Below, one piece after another: positions 32,401 to 42,565 of a stretch of 64,000 nt of DNA. The DNA comes from Diploptera punctata (lineage: Eukaryota; Arthropoda; Insecta; Blattodea; Blaberidae). Every line of letters starts with the position of its first letter. The stretch's first letter is position 1. The position numbers and the translations under genes were made by a program. The stretch spans positions 2,423,501 through 2,487,500 of the forward strand of contig JASPKZ010001233.1 of assembly GCA_030220185.1 (NCBI GenBank), read 5' to 3'. Under the pieces are notes generated by a model, which was not told the DNA's origin, did no database searches, and saw nothing but the letters and a program-made list of their open reading frames with translations.

Positions 32401-33026
32401 GATATTTGTACTGCTTTTTTATATTTAATGAAATTTATTTATTGCGGAAATTATATATTCAGAGGAAGAGTAATGTGAGAGAGGGAAAAAAGACACTAGA
32501 AACCAACAACATTTGTTGTTATATTCTACAATTTTAGGTGATAGTTTCATAAGTGAATTTAAAGTAAAAATGAACGGGATTTTCACGGATTATCAGGAAA
32601 ACTTTAAACGCAGTCAAAGATGCAATTATTAATATACTTCCAAAAAGTCAAATAAAGTTAATTTATGTAGTTATACAAAATCATCATTAAAGTATATTTT
32701 ACGTTTTGTTGAACCTGTATTTTATGTTTTGATATCGTGTTTTGTTAGAATATAAAGAATAGGTTTTGTTGCCTAGTAACTAAGAACGATAGTGTCATTG
32801 GTTGTTGTCCATCCATAGTAGATAAACTAATTTTGATTACTCGATATAACTCTAAAAGACTCCCTAAATATAACAGTAAAAGTTGGATTTTGAATTCCAC
32901 GAGACATAAAACCAAATAAGCTGTATACATTAGATTTTTGAATGGTCTTTTATGTCTGACTAGTTTGGATACAAACAGAAATGCTGATATTTGTGAAAGG
33001 ATGAATGATCAAAATATGTCAATACT

Positions 33027-33029
<3 letters not shown>
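32401..33029. other. Unassigned DNA
   Basis: No supported feature. Confidence 0.3.
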
Positions 33030-33064
<35 letters not shown>

Positions 33065-33400
33065 GAACAAATTCGTTTTAGGCCATGTAGCCTGTACGGT
33101 AAACCTAGCGAAGATGGTCTTGATCTTTCCACCGATGTTTTGGTCTTCCTTGGTCCCTATATGTCCAGTTGGGGTATATTGGAATGCTAATTTTGGAAGT
33201 CTATTTCTTGCCATTCTCCTCAGATGATTTTTCCATTCTTGTTGGTATCATTGCATATCTTCATTTAAACTTGTTACTCCAAGTTTTCCTCTAATAATAG
33301 TGTTCCTTTGGTGATCCAGTCTATTAACTCCTAACAATGATCGTAAGAAGCGCATTTGGCTTACTTGAAGTTTATGAGAGTTTCTTTTATTTAAAACCTC
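33030..33400 (-). mobile_element. LINE-C 3' end with (GAT)n tail
   Basis: Minus strand: 'tgatgatgatgatg' tail at 33030-33064, 'ggcctaaaacgaatttgttc', a single copy of the unit amplified at 15527, and the coding part SLNEDMQ...QQEWKNHLRRMARNRLPK up to 'aacttcaagtaagcc'. It abuts the Penelope-like element at 33401. Confidence 0.7.
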
Positions 33401-33546
33401 TACTAATAAAGTTCATATCAAATTCCATTGAGGTGAATAGTCATAAGATAAAAGTTAAAAATTAAAATGTACCTGTTGGTAGGTGCCGTCGTCCTCAACT
33501 TTGTTAAAATGGTGTATATAAAATTAACTTGAGCGCTTTCGGAAGT

Positions 33547-33578
33547 TAACTTCCATCATCAGCAGGTTGAGCTTCTGC
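33547..33578 (-). ncRNA. Hammerhead-like motif, left arm
   Basis: On the minus strand: core CTGATGA (33566-33572), stem II GGAAG/CTTCC, GAAA (33547-33550), palindrome AGCGCT and C. Stem I is weaker here than in the right arm because the two bases after the cleavage site differ (AAGTT instead of CGGTT). Confidence 0.5.
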
Positions 33579-33663
33579 TACTCGTTGTTGTTGTTTACGA
33601 TAACTGCTACAAACAGCTGGAGTATACATTATCGTAAACAACAACAACGAGTAGCAGAAGCTC

Positions 33664-33706
33664 AACCTGCTGATGATGGAAGTTAACTTCCGAAAGCGCT
33701 CCGGTT
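33664..33706 (+). ncRNA. Hammerhead-ribozyme-like motif, right arm
   Basis: Stem I AACC (33664-33667) with GGTT (33703-33706); core CTGATGA (33670-33676), the consensus sequence; stem II GGAAG-TTAA-CTTCC (33678-33691); GAA; palindromic stem III AGCGCT (33695-33700); cleavage base C33701. A palindromic stem III with no loop implies action as a dimer or in a tandem transcript, as described for hammerheads of Penelope-like elements. An extra T lies between core and stem II. Confidence 0.65.
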
Positions 33707-33935
33707 AATTTTATATACACCATTTTAACAAAATTGAGGACGACGGCACCTGCCAACAGGTACATTTTAATTTTTAACTTTTATCTTATGATCAAAATAT
33801 GGTATAAGATATCCGAACATATCAAAATAATTTGACGAAGACACAGAAGACCTAAACAACGCCGAAGAAATCAAGAACATCTTGAGACACAGAAACAGGC
33901 TTAACGAAGCATATGCCTGAAATATATATATATAT

Positions 33936-34270
33936 AGTCCACCGCTCTGGTCTCGAGGTAGAGTGCTGCCCTGTCACACAGCGGGCCCGGGTTCGATTCC
34001 CGGTCGGGACAGGCTCCTGGGTGAGGTTTCTTCGGGGTTTTTCCTCACCTGTAAGACAAATGTCAGGAAGCTTAGGGCCAAACAGTCCCCGAAAATCATC
34101 TGGCCATCATCATCGCCTTATCATTATCATCATCATCATCCATCCTTCACCGGTGTGGAAAGCAACGAGAAGCTACCACACCTATAATTCACTAATAAAC
34201 CTGCAAAGCATAGCAAGAAAATGCTATGATTGCAGTGAAAGACCTGCCTTCGGGCAGAATTACTATGGAT

Positions 34271-34272
<2 letters not shown>
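33936..34272 (+). mobile_element. SINE-1, full length, between TA runs
   Basis: 'gtccaccgctctggtctcg', B box GGTTCGATTCC, 'acctgtaagacaaatgtcag', ATC spacer, 'aagctaccacacctataatt' and 'gggcagaattactatggat'. TA microsatellites lie on both sides (about 33921-33935 and 34273-34308). Confidence 0.93.

Positions 34273-34336
<64 letters not shown>
34273..34336. repeat. (TA)n then (GA)n microsatellite
   Basis: About 18 TA units from the SINE end, then about 14 GA units. Frames across it (Tyr-Ile, Glu-Arg, Ser-Leu) are artefacts. Confidence 0.95.
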
Positions 34337-34339
<3 letters not shown>

Positions 34340-34792
34340 AGGGAGGCTGTTCCATTTATCTTCATCATCCGAAATAACTTTGTAAATAAGTACAAAATGA
34401 AACATTGTTTTATACAAAAGTTGTCCAACTACGAGGAGGATATAATACAGATGGTTAGTGAACTTTATAGCGTTGTTTGTTAACAAGATACGTACCGGTA
34501 TACTAACTGTTTTCTTCAAATATGCTATGTATTTTTTCTTCGTGTGTTAATTAAGCATTTCAAGACCTGTTTAAAAATGTATCACAATGTGTCATTCTAA
34601 TAACTAGAACCTTATTAATTATTATAACAGTACTACTCATATGCATTAACCTATTTCTTTTGCTTTGTCGTTGTATGTGTTTCCTATCCGAGGCTATAAA
34701 TTTTGGTTATTTTAGCATTACTTTTTTTACAATGTATGAGGACATAATACAATAAGAGAAATAATTAATGTAGAAAAGGATATTGTTTAAGA
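34337..34792. other. Unassigned DNA
   Basis: No supported feature. Confidence 0.3.
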
Positions 34793-35065
34793 GATTGAAG
34801 AAATCCAACAAGATAGTATGGACATATAATGAGAAGAAGGGGCACAGAAACAAACAAAGAAGAATTGAAATCGATACCTCCTGGAAAAGGGAAACGTGGT
34901 AGACCAAAGCCAACGTGGATAAAGGGAATTCAAGACAACATGAAGAAGAGAAATATGACAGAAGCTGACACGCATGACTGGGAAGTGTGGAAGAAAAAAA
35001 TGTACATTTTGTTGAGGATACCTTTGTAAATAACAGAAACAATCCTGAAATAAATTAAAAAAACT
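34793..35065 (+). pseudogene. LINE-F C-terminal end
   Basis: KSIPPGKGKRGRPKPTWIKG, IQDNMKKRNMTEADTHDWEV and WKKKMYILLRIPL, then a stop and 'aacagaaacaatcctgaaat'. The same ending is at 21775-22010 (minus). Open for 66 codons but 5' truncated. Confidence 0.75.
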
Positions 35066-35374
35066 ACCCATATGGATTATCAAGAGTGGAACATTCACAT
35101 TAAGTGCTCAAACAGGTGACCATTATCAGTGATACACATGTAAAATCGCTGAATGAATAAGGAGATTGATTTCTCCACTGTTACCGGCTGAATGACATTA
35201 CAAACATGCACAATACGGTTCTGTGTGTTCTCTGGACTTGTCGGAATACGTATCTCGATAGAGAGTATCTGAGATTAATAGACTTCGGCACCGTTAGCAG
35301 ATCGCTATGTAAGTTGGCACATATATGTATTTTTTATGGAGAGGGATTTTATGTTATCTATTATGTTCTAAAAC
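35066..35374 (-). other. Possible transposase 3' scrap
   Basis: On the minus strand broken frames give IRDTYSDKSREHTEPYC-like and WSPVxALNV segments followed by a stop near 35100. This faintly resembles the end of insect IS630/mariner-like transposases, too weak to name. Confidence 0.25.
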
Positions 35375-35525
35375 CTTTAGGTGTAGGAGTTCACCTGAAA
35401 CGAAAATTTATAAATCGCTTTAGCGGTCGAAATTTTCGATATTTTACAACGAAAATCGGTATATCCTGTTTAAAATAAACGAGGCAGGCACTATACAAAA
35501 ACTAGCGAAATCACACCGTTAGAAA
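35375..35525 (-). mobile_element. Fragment of the 19943/43500 dispersed repeat
   Basis: 'gtaggagttcacctgaaacg' and 'cgatattttacaacg' occur in related form in those copies. Confidence 0.45.
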
Positions 35526-35625
35526 TGGAGGTTTATCTGAAACCTGATATTAAAAATTGAATGTAGCAACCGGCATGTTTGGTTCGGCGCCGTATATAAA
35601 ATATCATTTAACCTCTAATATTTCA

Positions 35626-36355
35626 TTTTTGCGCGATAGTGCGTTTTGTCGCACTTACCAGCAATGGCGACCATTATTGAAAGTTCAAGTTCCTACATTT
35701 CGGGGTTGCCAACCTAAATAACTGTACTGTAATATTACATTTACACCCACGTGCGGGAAGTAAAACCACTGCTCTCTATGTATACTACGTACAATGCATA
35801 TACAGAAAATATCCAAAAGGTTGTGTTAATATACATTATATGAAACAAATCACTGCATTTTAAATGAACTGAACTTTATTTGAAACAATATAAAACAATA
35901 AATACGTTCTTGTGCCCATGTTATCAATAACTGTTCTCAAGGCACGAAATTTCATTCTATGAAAATTCTATCTTAAGTGCCCTTCATAAAGAATTTAGAA
36001 CACTAATTGGTTTTAAAAATATTAGCTAAGGAAGAACATTTATTTTCATTTAATTATTTTCAATCATTATATTCAACAATGTTTTTAGGATTATTTCCGT
36101 ATCTCCTGTTGTTTCAACTAATAAACATTGCCCACACTCTTAAAGTTAGTCAATTGTTTATAATGAATGCAAATATTTCCAACAAATATGTTAATATTTT
36201 ACTATTATTTATTATTTTGAAAACACCATCGCGCAAAAAATTATATACAACTCGTGAAGTGTTCTACAGATCTCGGGAATTGAAAACCTCGCTATCGCTC
36301 AGTTTTTAAACATTTTTCCTCGATTCTGTAAAAACCACTTCCCAACCTCGCATCG
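35626..36355 (+). mobile_element. GCGCGATA MITE, copy 2
   Basis: Starts TTTTTGCGCGATAGTGCG and its inverted end CACCATCGCGCAAAAAA lies at 36224-36240. The shared palindromic tail with 'attctgtaaaaaccacttcc' follows to about 36350. It has about 100 extra bases near 35940-36080 compared with copy 1. Confidence 0.78.
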
Positions 36356-36420
36356 TAATATACTATTATCTAAGCATAGCAACGCACGCCGGGTATCAAC
36401 TAGTTTATTATAATACTACT

Positions 36421-36494
<74 letters not shown>

Positions 36495-36505
36495 CATTAT
36501 TATAT
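36421..36505. repeat. (AAT)n switching to (ATT)n
   Basis: About 19 AAT units directly followed by ATT units, so the run is itself a palindrome. Confidence 0.93.
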
Positions 36506-36619
36506 TTGTGGTATAAAATATTATATGTACATGAAATTTAAATTGGAAATTTTAATATTCTATAAAACATTATAATTAGTAAACTATATGTATATAATTT
36601 ATACTGTAAGTATGCATAA

Positions 36620-37065
36620 GAATTAAAAATAAGAATAAATTTTGTTCATAAATAAATGTTGTACACAGTATTTACACCCAAATGAGCAAGTGCTCTTGTT
36701 CCGATGCAGTTCAGTTACAGAAATAATAACCAACTCACTTTCTCTCTTGAATCCGTAGGTTCATGGCCGCACGGATATAAGAATAAAATAGATTAATTCA
36801 TTCATAAGAAAATAAATACTTAAAAAAACTAGTCTAAGTCTAGACAAGCCCAAGAAAATGAATCTTAAATAACAAATAGACATGAATTTCATAATCTAGA
36901 ATAACTTATTATATCCCTAATGCCACAAATTAGAATTTTATTATTAAACTATCTAGATATAATCATAAAGCTCTCCACATGTTCCTACCCTGAGCTAATG
37001 TTTTCCAATCATCCCCTGTATATTCTACTTCCCTCAAATCATGGTTAATGTTGCTCTTTCACATA
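36620..37065 (-). mobile_element. CR1-like tail and split LINE-A scraps
   Basis: 36620-36730 is the inverted copy of the 5850-5950 repeat. 36744-36780 is the LINE-A end ('atccgtaggttcatggccgc'), and LINE-A resumes at 36966-37065 ('ctgagctaatgttttccaat'), apparently split by about 185 bp of unassigned DNA. Confidence 0.6.
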
Positions 37066-37214
37066 GAAATAATACATATACAGATATGATACATAGCAAA
37101 ATTTTAGTTAAAGGGCGACGGAAAATAATATATAAATTTAGGAGCCAGTTTCAAGACAGAAAATAAATTCTGGCACATAAAAATTAAGAAATAATAATGC
37201 ATTTGTATATTGGT

Positions 37215-37268
37215 TCCAGTTGAGTGGAAGAGAAAGTTTATGGCCTTAACTCTGTAGAATAAATAAAA

Positions 37269-37307
<39 letters not shown>

Positions 37308-37310
37308 CAT
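37215..37310 (+). mobile_element. CR1-like LINE 3' terminus with (ATT)n
   Basis: 'gttgagtggaagagaaagtt', 'tatggccttaactctg' and AATAAA, then about 13 ATT units. Confidence 0.7.
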
Positions 37311-37325
37311 CATCATTAGACATTA

Positions 37326-37735
37326 ATTGGACGGCGTTATGCATCAACCGGCTATACGCCATTATGTAAGTTTGGAGGAAAATGCGTTTAAAATTAAAGT
37401 AAGTCTTCACTATGTATTGTAGCGTCAAACTAACAATACTAGATTTTTCATGTTATTTTCCTTGTTTGACAATTATGCGTCAGCAATCTAAAGCGGGAAT
37501 ATTTGGCGCTTAGCTGCATGATGCAAAAATTAGATTAGCATTTTTAAGATCTGGCTTCATACCCGTTTCTTGCAAAACATAGAATCTCTGATAGGATTGA
37601 TGACGTTTACATTTTTTGTTGAATAATGTTTTATTTAAAGTTTTGGCATTCACTTACTTGACGAACCAGTGCAACAAATGACAGAATATATTTTTTAATG
37701 ACGCTTAGCCGGCTGATGCATAACATAGTCCAATT
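37326..37735. mobile_element. GTTATGCATCA MITE, copy 1
   Basis: About 38-bp TIRs: left AATTGGACGGCGTTATGCAT, right inverted, ending GCATAACATAGTCCAATT. TA or TTA is present on both sides. Internal blocks 'gcttagctgcatgatgcaaa' and 'gcaaaacatagaatctctga' are shared with copies at 38765-42565 and 45045-45481. No frame. Confidence 0.82.
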
Positions 37736-37789
37736 ATTGATACCGACTGTCAACAGCACGTATGGTTTGCTGCCCGTGCGATCCTTTTA

Positions 37790-38480
37790 TAGCATAGTAT
37801 ATGTGACTATTTAACTCATGCCCCAAATGGGAGTCAATGACCAATCACGTTTCAATGATTTCTGTATTACAACCAATCAGAGACGTGTTTCACGAAATAA
37901 TTATCAACGTTAGGATTATCATATATTAAGCAAAGCTCCTCCTTTTTAATATTCTGAACAGGTCTGACCGTTATTTTGCAGTGACTGAGCCTATAACAAA
38001 TACGACTACCAGATTGTATATAATAGTGCTTACATGTCAACATTTGTAGCAATTGATTATACCACCAAAAAAAGAAACCACTGTTTGCACTTTCTTAAAT
38101 GTATACGACATCAAAAATGAATTAATATACAGATTGATGTGTTTCATTTTTTCTCCACTAGAGAGCATTCTTACAATATTGCGTTCCTTTGGCAATAAAT
38201 AGTATGATCTGGTTGCAGTGATAAACAAAAGAAGCAGTAGAAGCGTAGGCTACCTATCGTTTATCATTAGTTTTCAAACATCACCGTTTACTTTAAATAT
38301 AAAAATATTTTTAAATAACTGTAGTTAAATAATGATTTGTGAGTAAACAGCTTTATTTTATTCGTTAAATAGTCCTAACAAATGCCACTCTTGATTTCCA
38401 AATTCTCTAGATAAATTCACTCCTCACTTCGTGAGTCGTGAATTTATCGATAATTTGGAAATCACTCGTGGCATTACTTA
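37790..38480. mobile_element. GACTATTTAAC element with long terminal hairpin
   Basis: Begins near 'gactatttaactcatgcccc' and shares 'ggagtcaatgaccaatca', 'ctcctcctttttaatattct' and 'ttattcgttaaatagtccta' with 44050-45010. It ends in a palindrome of about 38-bp arms (38384-38476): 'gatttccaaattctctagat' on one side and its near complement on the other. Confidence 0.65.
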
Positions 38481-38687
38481 TGATAAGTAGAAGATGGAGG
38501 AATAGAATGAAACGCATAGTTAGAAGCGATCACTGAGGAATGCTGTCCTGGTAGAAAAAGTTTCACTGTCTTTATCTCGATGAAACTTGTCTTGTAGAAA
38601 CATCTGATCAATCCTCACCATGTTCTCTAACTTCCTATTTATTTGTATCTAACTTCATCACATTGAATAAGTTTCTCTATCTCACTA

Positions 38688-38764
38688 GCACTGTCGAAGT
38701 CAGTGTACTTAATCCCTCCATATATTCCTATACTGAGATAATGTTTTCCAATCATCCGTCCTAT
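38688..38764 (-). mobile_element. Outer, older LINE-A, left part
   Basis: 'gagataatgttttccaatca' matches the LINE-A end, with tail-side codons decayed. The copy is interrupted at 38765 by the MITE and resumes at 42566. Confidence 0.7.
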
Positions 38765-38868
38765 AATTGATTGGCGTTATGCATCAACCGGCTATGAGCC
38801 ATTAACTAAGTTTCGAGAAAAACACGTTTAAAGTTTAAGTTACTTACTCACTTACTTACTCACTGGCA

Positions 38869-39246
38869 CTATCGAACCCGTAGGTTCATGGCCGCACGGA
38901 CATAAGCTCTCCATACATCCCAATCCTGAGCTAATGCTTTCCAATCATTCCCTGTATAATCTACTTCCCTCAAATTATAGTTAATGTTATTCTCCCACCA
39001 CATTCTTGGTCTACCAACTGGGCGCTTTCCCTCTGGTATTCCTACAAGAAGCTTCCAAGCAACTCTTTCATTCCCCATACCTGCCACATGTCCTGCCCAT
39101 CGCAGTCTACGAGACTTAACTGTTCTTATTATATCTGGCTTCCTATAAAGACCATGTAGTTCATTGTTATGTAGTCTTCTCCATTCACCTGTCTGTTCAT
39201 CTCTCTGTGGTCCAAAAATTTTCCTAAGTACTTTATTCTCAAACAC
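38869..39246 (-). pseudogene. LINE-A C-terminal module
   Basis: 125-codon open frame: MFENKVLRKIFGPQRDEQTG, WRRLHNNELHGLYRKPDIIR, RRLRWAGHVAGMGNERVAWK and ALAQDWDVWRAYVRAAMNLR. Some conserved positions differ from other copies (GIPEGK, MWWENN). Separated from the RT frame by a frameshift around 39250-39395. Confidence 0.88.
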
Positions 39247-39394
39247 TTGTAATCTCCTTTCCTCCCTTAAAGTAAGAGTCCATGTTTCGCATCCATATAA
39301 TATAACTGATAGAATAATAGTTTTTTTTAAATATTTTCTGTTTAACGTTTTTTGAAAGGAGTTGGGACATCAAATGTCTTTGTAATGCATAATA

Positions 39395-40417
39395 TCACGC
39401 ATTTCCAGAATTGAGCTTATGTTTAATTTCTTTGTGCATCTCATTCCTATTTGTGATTATTGTTCCTAGGTATTTGAATTCAGGCACTTCCTCAAAATTT
39501 CCCTCATTTGTCATTAGCTGTCCATTTCCATTATTTAATGGATTTCTATGTGTGACCATAAATTTAGTTTTATTGATATTTACTTCCAGTCCTAATTTCT
39601 TAGTGTTACTCAATAGTGTGTGGGTGTTGGCCTTTAGTATCTCCTCGCTATCGGCCAGTAGTACTACATCATCAGCATAAACTAACAGCTTATTAATACC
39701 ATTCAGTTGTAAGCCTTCCTCATTCTCTAAAGATTTAATGGCATGCTCTAGTACAAAATTAAATAGTAGAGGAGATAGTGCATCTCCTTGCTTCAACCCA
39801 TTCTGGATTTCAAAAGTGTCTGAAAACTGTTTGCCTACACGCACCCTACTCTTTGAGTCATTTAGACACATTCGTATAAGTCTAACTAACTTTTTAGGAA
39901 TTCCGAACTCCAGCAGGATACTATATAACTTCTCCCTCTTAATTGAATCATATGCTTTTTTGAAGTCTACATATAATTGATGTACAGTACCATTATATTC
40001 CCATTTCTTTTCTAAAATCTGTCTTATACTAAAAATCTGATCTGTTGTAGACCTGTTTCTTCTAAATGCACATTGATGATCTCCTAGAATGTCATCAATA
40101 TAGGGAGTAAGTCTGCTTACTAATATATTTGTTAGAATTTTGTACGAAGTTGAAAGTAATGAGATGCCCCTGTAGTTGTTGCAACCAGTTTTATCTCCTT
40201 TCTTATAAATTGGTAAGATAATTGATTCCTTCCATTCATCTGGAAGAGCATCTTTTTCCCAAATCATACTAAGCAACCAGCGTATCTTGTCCATCAATTT
40301 TTCTCCCCCTGATTTTATCAGTTCTGCTGGGATCTCATCTGAACCTGATGCTTTATACATCTTCAATTTTTCAATTGCCATTTCAACTTCTAATGCACTT
40401 GGCTCTGCGACTAGCAT
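39395..40417 (-). pseudogene. LINE-A reverse transcriptase domain
   Basis: 340 codons. KASGSDEIPAELIK at about residues 22-35, NNYRGISLLSTSYKIL (80-95), motif A VDFKKAYD (150-157), motif B NGLKQGDALSPLLFN (206-220) and motif C YADD (247-250), followed by KLGLEVNINKTKFMV and FKYLGTIITNRNE. All catalytic aspartates are present. It ends with a stop right after LNSGNA, where other copies continue with CYYALQ. Upstream, the frame is open beyond the first Met (sequence continues back to DYFNQLLNVH), where a one-base change in an A run breaks it from the linker. Confidence 0.93.
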
Positions 40418-40478
40418 TTCTGCTGTCTGTAACTTATCCTCCTCAATGTCTTGTTCTGTATGTACATTTAATAGCTGA

Positions 40479-40661
40479 TTAAAGTAATCTTTTCCATCTA
40501 TTTAATATACTCCTAGAATCTGCAATCATATCCCCATTTTCATTTCGAATTATGTTTGTTCTAGCCTGAAACCCTTTCTTCTCTATACTAATTCCCTGAT
40601 ATAATTCTCTAATGTTCCTATTTTTTGCATTCATTTCAAGATCATTAATCTTCTCTCTCAA
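40479..40661 (-). pseudogene. LINE-A linker frame
   Basis: 60 codons, NDLEMNAKNRNIRELYQGIS and EKKGFQARTNIIRNENGDMI then SRSILNRWK: the stretch that precedes the RT domain in this type of LINE. Confidence 0.75.
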
Positions 40662-40710
40662 ATATTCCCTCTTTTTACTCTTTAGTAACTTAGTGGTTTC
40701 CCGTCTAATA

Positions 40711-41286
40711 CTAACCCAATTGCTCTAAATTTACCTCATTTGGCTCGTGTAACCATTTAATTTTTGCTAGTTTTCTTTTCTTTACAATGTCGGCACATTC
40801 CTCATCAAACCATTTCTTGTTTTGCCTCTTTTTTAAACAACCAATGCTTTCTGATGCTGACAATTTAATAGTATCTCTTATAGCCTCCCATTCTTTATTT
40901 ATATCAGGTTCTTCTTCGTTTGCCACATTGTCATCTGAAGATTCCAGTACTTCAAATCTATTAGCAATTTTGATTTGGTATTCTTGCCGCATTTCATCAT
41001 TTCTCAAGTTTTTTAATTCATATTTTACAGAATCATCTTTAGCATTCGTTCCTCTCATAAGCGATAGCCGTTGTCTGATTTTCACTCTGACCAGATGATG
41101 ATCCGAATTGCAGTCTGTCCCTCTAACTGATCTAACATCAATGATGCTACTGTGCCAGCGTTTATCCACTAATACATGATCTATCTGGTTCCGAGTTTTC
41201 TCCATCTGGGGACGTCCAGGTGTATTTATGAATATCCTTATGCTGAAATGTTGTGCTCTTAACAATGAGATTCTTTGATGTGGCAA
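40711..41286 (-). pseudogene. LINE-A endonuclease end and linker
   Basis: 191-codon frame. NQIDHVLVDKRWHSSI and CNSDHHLVRVKIRQRL carry the final endonuclease motif (SDHHLV). It is followed by a charged linker with KKRQNKKWFDEECADIVKKR, often seen between endonuclease and RT. The first ~30 codons before TRNQIDHV are read out of the family frame. Confidence 0.82.
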
Positions 41287-41383
41287 ATGTGACTAATCTA
41301 ACCCCGTTGTCGTTACTATCTTCATGAAGACTGAATTTGCCTATTGTTGGTTTGAATATATCTTCCCGCCCCACTTTTGTCAT
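41162..41383 (-). pseudogene. LINE-A endonuclease middle part in shifted frame
   Basis: KVGREDIFKPTIGKFSLHED, GVRLVTFATSKNLIVKSTTF and HKDIHKYTWTSPDG fill the gap between GDFN and SDHH motifs, so the copy has a frameshift on each side. Confidence 0.8.
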
Positions 41384-41915
41384 TAAAATCTCCTAAGACA
41401 ATTTTCATATGATATCGTGAAAGGCTATCAAATAAGCATTCTAATTCTTCATTGAACTCATCCTTGATCTTGTCATCTTTATCTTCTGTGGGGGCATGTA
41501 CATTTACAATTATAAAATCATGTCGTTTACCCTTTAGAATTATGTATGATATCCTATCATTAACAAACTTAATATCTCGGATAGCGGATAGGATCCTCCT
41601 TCTGACTAAAAAAACCGTTCCAAATGCAGGTCTTTCTGCACCCCCATAGAATAATGCAAAGGTTCCTGATTCCTGACTACCTTCTCCTGGCCACCTAACT
41701 TCCTGTAAAACGACTATATCCAAGAGCGATTTATCTAGTTCCCGCGTTAATATCTCTAGTGCCCCGCTATTGTATAAAGTCCTAACATTCCATGTTCCTA
41801 GGAACATGTCCCTGTGTTTGAGCCTTTGGCATGGGTTCCCTGAAGTAGTCCCCGCCCGAAGAACCGAATGGGGGACTATTTGACCTCCGGAAAATTTTAC
41901 CCCAGTTGAACCCAT
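41322..41915 (-). pseudogene. LINE-A APE-type endonuclease, N-terminal part
   Basis: 198-codon frame with GTWNVRTLY (residues ~40-48), VVLQEVRW (catalytic Glu motif), FLVRRRILSAIRDI, FIIVNVHAPT and VLGDFN. These are the standard apurinic-endonuclease-like motifs of non-LTR retrotransposons. Open sequence continues upstream to the element end at 42015; an in-frame Met at 42030 lies outside the element, in the flanking MITE. Confidence 0.9.
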
Positions 41916-42565
41916 GTCCGCATTTCTTGACGGTTGTATTTTTACGGTGAAAGATCGTCACTCTTTCGCCCAAGGTACTTTTTTCGTCTGGCTTATCACC
42001 TTCGACCAGTCCGGCTAAGTTAATCTTCATTAATTATTGTAGCATCAAACTAACAATACTGGATATAACAAGTAATTTACCTTGTTTGGCAGTTATGTAT
42101 CAACAATATAAGAGCAGAAAAATAAGGCGCTTAGCTGCATGATGCAAAATTTAGATTAGCAGTCATCAAAATCAGTTTCATAGCCGTTTGTTGCAAAACA
42201 TAGAATCTCTGACAATTTTTTTATTATATATACAACTTTCCTCATTAGAGGATTGCCTCAAGGACAAAGTGATACAGACAATTAATTTTTGAAATTGATG
42301 AAATACATTTTGTAAATACATTAAAAAATTTAAAATTGTAATTGAAGTATACATACTATAAAGTGGAAATTTTGTAAAGATGGTTTTTTAAAATTGAAAT
42401 TGATCTCCTGATGGCGTTTACATTTTTTTCTTTAATAATAGAGCTATATTTAAAGATTTGGCGCTAAAAGCGTGTGTACACTTACTTCATGAGCCAGTGC
42501 GACAGGTGACATAAAAATATATTTTTAATGGCTCTTAGCCGATCGATGCATAACATAGTCCAATT

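Larger units (their letters stand above)
33401..33793. mobile_element. Penelope-like palindromic element
   Basis: Starts 'tactaataaagttcatatc' like the element at 7072. From 33441 to 33791 it is a near-perfect palindrome: arms 33441-33602 and 33630-33791 of 162 bp each, about 5 mismatches by eye, around a 27-bp centre. Each arm carries a hammerhead-like motif on opposite strands. No coding sequence remains, and I could not identify a target duplication. Confidence 0.75.
38843..42015 (-). mobile_element. Full-length LINE-A (3173 bp)
   Basis: Flanked by TAAGTTA on both sides (38836-38842, 42016-42022); the uninterrupted MITE sequence seen in the related copy at 45370-45420 confirms the site. 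The minus strand carries in order an APE-type endonuclease, a linker, the RT domain with YADD, and the C-terminal module, then a (TAAG)n tail. Length, single-ORF layout without a distinct ORF1 and short simple tail fit an RTE-like LINE (inference). At least four frameshifts or stops make it inactive. Best reference copy of the family in the window. Confidence 0.92.
38765..42565. mobile_element. GTTATGCATCA MITE, copy 2, hosting a full-length LINE-A
   Basis: Left part 38765-38842, right part 42016-42565, with both TIRs present ('gttatgcatcaaccggct' and 'gcataacatagtccaatt'). The right part also holds an extra insertion of about 200 bp (42216-42418) compared with copy 1. The MITE itself lies inside the older LINE-A (38688-38764 plus 42566-42950). 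Confidence 0.8.

Noticed and set aside
33401..33793. Target duplication for the palindromic element at 33.4 kb
   Set aside because: Flanking sequences (aaaacctc and tcaaaata) do not match convincingly; left unassigned.
33913..34377. 154-codon ORF over a SINE-1
   Set aside because: It reads through the SINE tRNA head, the ATC spacer and TA/GA runs; similar frames occur in every SINE-1 copy.
39411..39680. Plus-strand ORFs across 39.4-41.6 kb
   Set aside because: Shadow frames of the minus-strand RT and endonuclease, whose catalytic motifs are unambiguous.
42016..42030. ATG at 42030 as the natural start of the LINE-A endonuclease ORF
   Set aside because: It lies in the flanking MITE, beyond the target duplication at 42016-42022, so it cannot be the element's own start.
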